Source of the DNA: Strongylocentrotus droebachiensis
Lineage: Eukaryota; Echinodermata; Echinoidea; Camarodonta; Strongylocentrotidae
Reading direction: 5' to 3'
Length of the DNA stretch: 64,000 bases
NCBI GenBank assembly: GCA_035222895.1
Contig: JAVYIG010007459.1
Location: 37,826-101,825, forward strand
Shown: positions 57,810 to 64,000 of the stretch, piece after piece
How positions within the stretch are numbered: the stretch's first letter is position 1
Layout of the letters: each line of letters opens with the position of its first letter
The notes under the pieces: generated by a model
What the model was told of the DNA's origin: nothing
What the model saw: the letters and a program-made list of their open reading frames with translations, nothing else
Databases searched by the model: none
Program-made: the position numbers and the translations under genes

Positions 57810-58735
57810 ATATTTTTATAAAATCATTGGTGATCACCACAGTAAATAAGGGTGCAGAATTGCACCCAATGAGGTGCTGCTTTTGTAGCAAATGTCTGCA
57901 GCTGCAGCACCTCTAGTCCTTTTAGAACTTAAAATAGACAAAACATCAAATAAAATAATGTTTGTCAATATATTCTTATATTTCAATGATACAAGTCAAT
58001 AATACTTGGTAACGCATAGGACATAGCCTTGGACTCATCCGATAACAAACTACAACAGACGATTGGACTTGACATCATGTTCAGAGCAAGGTCAAGTACA
58101 TGTACTAGATCAAATGAGAAAGAAAAAGGAAAACTTTTTTTCAAAAAGGAAAGCCCTTATCAAGCGCAAAGTAGGCCTATTACAATGAAAAAGGTTGGCC
58201 TTATTTTGATTGAGAAATACTTCTCTCTTCCATAGCAAAACTATTTCCTCCATTTGGTTTATCGATGTACATGAATAAATCCATCCAATAGAGGGCGTGA
58301 ACAAAATTTAGAGTTTTGTTGGCATTGTTCTTTGCGAAAAGGCGTAACATGTTACATTTTCAAGACGAGTAATGTGATGTGAATGCCGTGTTATTTGTTC
58401 TATGTTGCTTGACTGTATAAGTAATGTCTACTGATTAAACCGCAAAAGGCCATGACGGGGATTACAATATCATCGTATTCATAAATATGGAATGAAAGAT
58501 AATTCATGTAAATACATAAAATTCAACCTAAAAATAATCAATGTGACTTCTATATTGTACATTAACCCTGAAAAGGCCGGGTTGTTTAATTCTCTTTCAG
58601 CCAAAAGGGGTGGAATTTTGGTTATGTAGTGACAAACCATTTTGAAATTTTGCACATGGCATATAGCTTTTTTGTTGGTGGTATAAATGTGTAATTCCAT
58701 TATCATGTCCTGTGTGTGCTTTGGGGTTTGAAGGC
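57810..58735. other. No gene seen
   Basis: Non-coding. 57880-57910 holds a small self-complementary stretch (GTCTGCAGCTGCAGCAC). Confidence 0.5.
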
Positions 58736-58740
58736 CACCT

Positions 58741-58800
58741 CATCCCCCCCCCCAAAAAAAAAAAACAAAAAAAAAACACAACAACAACAACAACAACATA
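58741..58800. repeat. Poly-C, poly-A and (CAA)n run
   Basis: C-run, then A-run, then CAA repeats. Confidence 0.9.
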
Positions 58801-58934
58801 CATACATTATCCATAGAGACCAACGATTTTAGGACAAGAACTAGTAGAACATTCTTGATTGTACTTGAAACAGAGCATCCAATATACCGGAGATCAATAG
58901 GTACTCTGTCAGAATAAATAATAAAATAAAGAAA

Positions 58935-59062
58935 TTAATATCTGAATAGACCTCTATGCTTATTGAAGCTCGAGTGTCTTTGTCGACCACTAGGTGATTC
59001 CTCGCGGGAATGCAGACCAACTCGGTGTAAGTAAGCCCCTCTGTATGTGTTTGAGAGAAATA
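58935..59062 (-). CDS. Possible cytoplasmic exon with ITIM-like motif, gene not identified
   Basis: The minus strand after an acceptor-like AACACATACAG (about 59045) reads GLTYTELVCIPARNHLVV and, further on, IEVYSDI. LTYTEL fits an ITIM (L-x-Y-x-x-L). The layout YTEL...YSDI resembles tails of immunoglobulin-superfamily receptors. No stop, clear donor, or neighbouring Ig or transmembrane exon was found, so this may be chance. Confidence 0.25.
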
Positions 59063-59224
59063 TAACTTCAAACATATCAACGTTGACGTATACATACTAA
59101 TCATTGTCACGCATACACAGATAGAGCAACAAAGACACACCTTCCAAATCAACTAGTCCATCACTAGCCTTAAGATCGATCGTGGTTTATAACTTCGTGT
59201 AACCACCACATCCACACGATTCCT

Positions 59225-59495
59225 ATCAACAAGATGGTAATTATAATAATGATAATAATAATGGAATTTGTGCTTAATACCCAGGGAGGACTCATCAGCA
59301 TCAGTGCTATTCTTCTAATAAGGGCCCTGTAATTATTATTACCCCAGTAATACCCAGGTACCAATTCACGACTGGGAGGAGAGTGGTAAATGTGAATTAA
59401 TGTCTTGCCAAAAGACGTTAGTGCCTGGCTGATATTCGAACCCCAGACCCTCAGATTGAGAGTCAAGTGAATTCACCACTTTACAACGACACCTC
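59225..59495 (-). mobile_element. tRNA-derived SINE (family 1-like), reverse
   Basis: ATT/ATA run, then 'tgtgcttaatacccagg', 'gggaggagagtggtaaatg', 'gccaaaagacgttagtgcc', and the reversed tRNA-like head with ATTCGAACCCC (B-box) and CCACTTTACAACGACACC. Confidence 0.72.
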
Positions 59496-59499
59496 CTAC

Positions 59500-61135
59500 G
59501 ATTAAATTACGTTTAAGACCACCAAGCGTATTACCCCAACGTAAACTTAAAGTAGGTGAACTTTCGTGTGAACCTAGATAAAGACGACACCGTAGGTATA
59601 GCAGAGACATTGCGTTGTGTACAGACGTAGATAATGACATTATGCTTGTTTGGAATATAGAACAAAATACGTATAGACGGCATTATTAGCCTGAATATGA
59701 ATACAACAGACCTGCAAATAAAGTTAAGGACAGAAACGTACTACTTTATAAAAAACAATGTTATCCAATGAAACGTTGTTTATAGCTTGTGTAAAGATTA
59801 TCATTCATATTATATTCACTTGCTTGAATTATGTTTTTCCATTAATATTCAAATTCCCCATGTTTATCCTATCAAAGGATGTTCAATTCTCCTCTTGAAA
59901 AAACCCAATCAATTTATAAATTAAAACACTGGCTCCTATAGCAATGATATCATCAATTATTATCAAAACATAGATATAAATACCGCCCCAACTAAAAATA
60001 AAATATACTTTGCAAATCATATTTCGGATTATCCACATATTTGTGAAGATATTGCTTTAAGACTCTGTGAAAATAATTGTTGTGATCATGCGAAAAAATC
60101 TTATCAACAAGACTCTTGTCTTAGTTAAGACGGTTTATATTTCTGTATGTCGCTGACTAGCGGCAGAAAGCTAGTTTTTTTTCCATTTCAAGGCCAGTCA
60201 TTGTGCGAGATTCTTCGTTCGCTTGATACCCGTTCATTCATCGATGTCGAATTGAATAGATTTTAAATTGATTAAGCGGATGAGAAAGGATCTTCATACT
60301 TTTTTGTATTGCTCGATCCCATTTTAGTTCACCTTGACTGCTTTCTTCCTCCATTTCTTCCATTTCTCCTTTTATACTGATTCAATTAAACTGACTGCAG
60401 TAAACAGAAGACACGAGAAAAGGCCACTCTGATGGAATCGTGAACAAAACAAAGGAAGGAAATATCAAAATGTAACAGACTTCTTTTTTTCTACTCGAAA
60501 AATTAAGTACCAAAGAAATTCAACATTGGGCTTTCTTTATTCTTTTTAACGATAGCAATATTGTAGAGGTTGACGATATAGCTTGCATTAGATCAGATAT
60601 TGCATTTGAAAATGCGTCATACCTGTACAATATTTGTTGATCATATTCACTGTGCCACAGAGATCTGGATTTTAAAAAGCAGAATTACTGGTATATTAAT
60701 TTTGAAAGAGGCCTCTATGCATTTTTCTAAAACCAATAGCCATACACTATATCATAGATTAAAACATGTTTTTTGTTTGAATTTAATAAGTATTCACCCA
60801 TATTTTCGATTGTAAAGACTTTAAATTAAGTCAATTCAAGATATTTTCTAAATCTTGTTCGTGATTATATAAATCATGCTGATCCTTGGGCGGATTATGT
60901 AATATATATGATTGTGTGCCACCCCTTTTAAATGCGGGATTCAGGTGGCTACTGAAATTGATTTAAGGTTGATATCTTGTAAGTATTTTACTGGGTTCAT
61001 CAGAAGTAATCGAAGGTCAGATATTGTGAGAGCTTAACAGATTTTTCAACTTTCTGACGAGTTCTGTAAAGAAGGAAGGCAAAAACAGGAAAAAGTCAAT
61101 TTCACCCAAAAGCCACAATATTTTGAGTAATCCAT
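59500..61135. other. No gene seen
   Basis: AT-rich non-coding. An open frame at 60600-60815 has no recognisable features. Confidence 0.45.
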
Positions 61136-61137
61136 TT

Positions 61138-61138
61138 T

Positions 61139-61176
<38 letters not shown>

Positions 61177-61183
61177 TAACAAC

Positions 61184-61215
<32 letters not shown>

Positions 61216-61230
61216 TAATAATAATAAATT
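61138..61230. repeat. (AAT)n microsatellite, likely SINE-tail associated
   Basis: A long TAA run followed by 'ttgttataacgcgcactta', as in reversed SINE tails. Confidence 0.85.
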
Positions 61231-62010
61231 GTTATAACGCGCACTTATCTAATTACTTACACAAGGTGCTAAGCAAAATGATAAGAGATAACAAAGTTAT
61301 TGGCTCTCAGCAGACAATTTATTTAAAAGCTACGGTATGAATTTGAATTTTGATATGCATGAAGATACGGTAAATCATATTTAACTCATTTTGTTGGCTT
61401 AACTGTGTTTATTGATGATTACATTTCCCCGGGTTTATACAATATGAATAGGCCTATACATGAACTTGTAAATATCGAGCTAGAGTTGTGTTATTCGTTA
61501 TCAATCGCGACCATTCCTTAAACATTAATCTGCAAAACTAAATTAAAAGTAAATTTGAAGAACAAAACAGGAGTCTGACAGATATTTTACTTTCAACTGT
61601 ACAGCGACAGAATGATGAGACTATGCACCGCTGCTCAAAGTGGAAAAAGCCCTCTTTTAGCTCTTTTGCAAATAAAACAAAAAAAGAAATTGAACTATAA
61701 ACAGTAAAATATAGTCTCCTTCTTTAGGTTCGTTTATTAAAAGCGTTATTTGACATTTTTATTGCAAAGTGTAGAGAAAAGTCTAACACAGCAACATCGG
61801 TAGCAATGCACCATATCATACTTTGATTACCAAATAATCTTAAATAAAAGAGTGCATGATTGATGTTTTAAGTTGATGAAGGAGAAGAAACAGAAGAAGA
61901 AGAAAAAGAAGCCGAAAACGACGAAAAAGAAAGAAAGAAGTAGGGGGAAATAGCTGGCCAGTGCTTTACCCGAGAAAGCCATATGTTTACAAATTTCTCG
62001 TACATTACTT
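61231..62010. other. No gene seen
   Basis: Non-coding, with a purine-rich stretch (GAA/AAG) at 61875-61945. Confidence 0.5.
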
Positions 62011-62014
62011 GGAG

Positions 62015-62225
62015 GCGCGATAACTAATTAGTCGGTAGAGCAGTGGTCTCGTAATCCGGCGACCCATGTTCAAACCAAGTCGATGCACTAGTGCCCTTTG
62101 GTAAGGCATTAATCCTTATTACCAGGTCCCTCGGAGAGGACATAAAGCCTGTCGGTCTTCTGGTTGCTTACTAACTAGCATTTATGCTTTTTTAGCTGTC
62201 AGGCAAAATAAACACCACTATCACC
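62015..62225 (+). mobile_element. tRNA-derived SINE (family 2)
   Basis: A-box TAGTCGGTAGAG, B-box TGTTCAAACC, body CCCTTTGGTAAGGCATTAAT and AGGTCCCTCGGAGAGGAC. This body is one I associate with echinoderm genomes; same family as 30205-30350. Confidence 0.75.
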
Positions 62226-62349
62226 ACTAATCTAATTTGGACGACTACGATGAATATAATTTGGTCATAACATTTTTAGTGTCCAACATGTATTCCTTAC
62301 CCAAAAATGAACGTCGAGACTCTTCATGGTGATTACAGCCTCAGAAAAG

Positions 62350-62420
62350 AAAGAGAGAGAGAGAGAGAGAGAGAACGGGAGGGGAAAAGGGGGGGGGGGG
62401 GTGGTTGATGATGATGATGG
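62350..62420. repeat. (GA)n, poly-G and (GAT)n
   Basis: A GA run (62351-62375), G-run (62389-62401) and GAT run in succession. Confidence 0.9.
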
Positions 62421-62499
62421 TAATTGTATTGATGATACATAGCTATTCGTACGTTACATTCTAAAATGTAAACTACGTGTTTTCGCATTTCAGGCAGAT

Positions 62500-62990
62500 T
62501 CTGTAGAACTTTGCAGGAATTATGTATATGTCATGTATGTCCTATCTGTGACATTTAAACATTAGCAGTATTCAAATAGTATTCAAATTAAACCCGTTTA
62601 CCTTCTCGACTACACTGTCTGACACTTTTGAGTGACTGACTGGCATCTTTTTTTCTTTGATAAAAACATACATAAATTGAGCTGTAACAGGTACATGAGC
62701 ATTTGTCTACATCTATAACACATTACTTATAATGGCCGAAATTAAACTGATTGAATCTTTGCGCAGCACAAAACGCACGAACATTCGGTAAAAGGGTCCA
62801 AAATCAGTCTGTTACTTAGGTAATCGCAATCACTTAAGTCGATTTAACAACTAATGGTCGTTATTTTGCCACTAAAAGACATTTTCAAGCCATTCTGTAA
62901 TGAGGAAAGTTCTAAATTAGTATTGTCTTTCAAATGCCGTTAGAATTTAACTTTTTCATTTTTGGGCCTGCAAATGGGACATAGCGACTT
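62500..62990 (-). mobile_element. Fragment of dispersed LINE-like repeat (copy c)
   Basis: Matches 7290-7760 and 29454-30020 throughout, including GATTCTGTAGAACTTTGCAG, TTGAATCTTTGCGCAGCA and CTGCAAATGGGACATAG. Frames are broken. Confidence 0.65.
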
Positions 62991-64000
62991 AAAATTATTG
63001 ACTGATTTCAAAGTGATTCGTATGAGAAGAAAGAAGAGCACACTAGCAAACGCCAGTGTGCAGGGTTCTTCCGGTGCGGGAAGGGACTGCGGGACAACGA
63101 TCGTTGGGTTTTGCCTACATAACTATTCACGCAGGGGTAGGGGTACCAATTGTGGCCAAGTGTTATTAAATATCAAAATGCATATTATTACCTAGCCCTG
63201 AATATCAATTTAGGCTACCATGACATTGAGAAAAGCTCTTGCACGCGGCTAAATGTTAAGAGATTCGGGAACAACTTTAGAATACTCCAACACAAAAATT
63301 GACCAGACTCTCTCGTAGGTTAACCAACTTTCCAACAATGACGGATTGAAACTAAATCTGAAGACTTTGGTAACACTAACCCTAATCCATCCCTAACCCT
63401 ATAGGTGTTAGACGTTCATGTATATAAACGTTATTGATATGGTTTATTAAACTCAAGCTAAAGATTAAACTTTCTTAAATGACACCTATACCCTAAATCT
63501 AACCCTAACCATATGCCGTCCCTTGGTGTTGGACATTCATGAATCCTATTGGTGGGATATTCTAAAGTTATGCGGATATTTGATTTGGAAGTGCAACCTT
63601 TCATAAAGTCCACGCCTGAACTACCATTATTAGCGTGACGGTTTGACGTCATTTCTATCTCATTCCACCAGGGATATAAACCATGGATATGGTCCGTGCT
63701 GTCCACCGTCAGGACACCATCCCGGTCTCCCACGGCGAGCATTAATGCTAGGTTTATATTATGTTCCCGGCGGCCACGGCAGCCCCGTTTGCCCGAAGCT
63801 TAGTAGTAGTACGTCGTGGGATATCGGCCATTTTTTCTTTGTATTCAAGTTTTGTTAGGTCATGCCAAGTTTGATATTACGAGCTATCAAGTTTTGTTGC
63901 GTTTACCCCGTTTTAATACGGACCAGGTTTCTCATCCGCACCTTGACTGCCGTTCAGTCAAATATACTGTGCGAACGAATGTAGACAGAGTCTAACATTA
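62991..64000. other. No gene seen; small diverged repeats
   Basis: At 63380-63430 and 63490-63545 two related stretches contain 'ctaaccct', 'ggtgtt(a/g)gac(g/a)ttcatg'. 63745-63800 is a GC-rich patch (GTTCCCGGCGGCCACGGC). No exon could be supported. Confidence 0.45.

Noticed and set aside
57531-57821. 96-codon frame across the tandem duplication
   Set aside because: The 112-bp unit changes frame between copies, so the two halves encode different peptides; no family resemblance.
63370-63520. Telomere-like 'ccctaa' words
   Set aside because: Only two or three imperfect units embedded in a diverged duplication; no array.
63458-63742. 94-codon minus-strand frame
   Set aside because: No recognisable motif, splice context or paralogue; it overlaps small repeats.

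Overview
This is eukaryotic, intron-rich, AT-rich genomic DNA with a dense load of transposon debris and no bacterial gene organisation. Several tRNA-derived SINEs with tails of the form 'aggcgctt...gcgctatataaat' plus a trinucleotide run, the L1/Tx1-type LINEs, many short inverted-repeat elements and long poly-G/poly-C tracts suggest a marine deuterostome. A sea urchin or another echinoderm is my best guess. That rests on recognising the repeat families, not on a database match.

Three host loci can be read, all on the minus strand. (1) 2780-3691 holds the first two coding exons of an SLC10A-family (sodium/bile-acid-cotransporter-like) gene whose remainder would lie beyond the left edge. Its second intron carries a young, 5'-truncated LINE (470-2670) with a poly-A tail and a 12-bp target-site duplication. 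(2) 15318-18572 is a complete four-exon paralogue; the exons join in frame to 364 residues and cover the whole family length. The two copies share an almost identical exon 2 but quite different exon 1. (3) 32573-45618 is a single-pass receptor-like gene: signal peptide, one Ig domain, three fibronectin type III domains, transmembrane helix and short tail. Eight exons join with perfect phase; the signal-peptide exon at 45.6 kb is less certain. Just after its stop codon the same frame stays open for 100 codons and encodes tandem YxxL motifs with ITAM-like spacing.

Most of the rest is mobile or repetitive. It includes a broken PIF/Harbinger transposase with a palindrome inside it (4740-6036), degenerate L1/Tx1-like LINE pieces (7.3, 13.7-14.9, 28.8-30.0 and 62.5 kb) and 3' ends of other non-LTR elements on the minus strand (31.6-32.1, 42.6-43.6 and 55.0-55.4 kb). 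SINEs lie at 19.7, 21.1, 30.2, 34.7, 48.7, 55.6, 59.2 and 62.0 kb. There are many terminal-inverted-repeat elements: two flanked by TTAA, two flanked by TA and one hAT-like with an 8-bp duplication. A roughly 2.2-kb inverted repeat (51997-54193) has a loop that holds an exon-like open frame, and direct duplications flank it.

The most interesting observations are the ITAM-like frame behind the receptor's stop codon, the exon-like sequence in the loop of the large palindrome, the patchy divergence between the SLC10A paralogues, and a tandem duplication whose junction can be read to a 10-bp microhomology. Splice sites were assigned by eye from GT/GC-AG signals, phase and family similarity; no transcript evidence was available.
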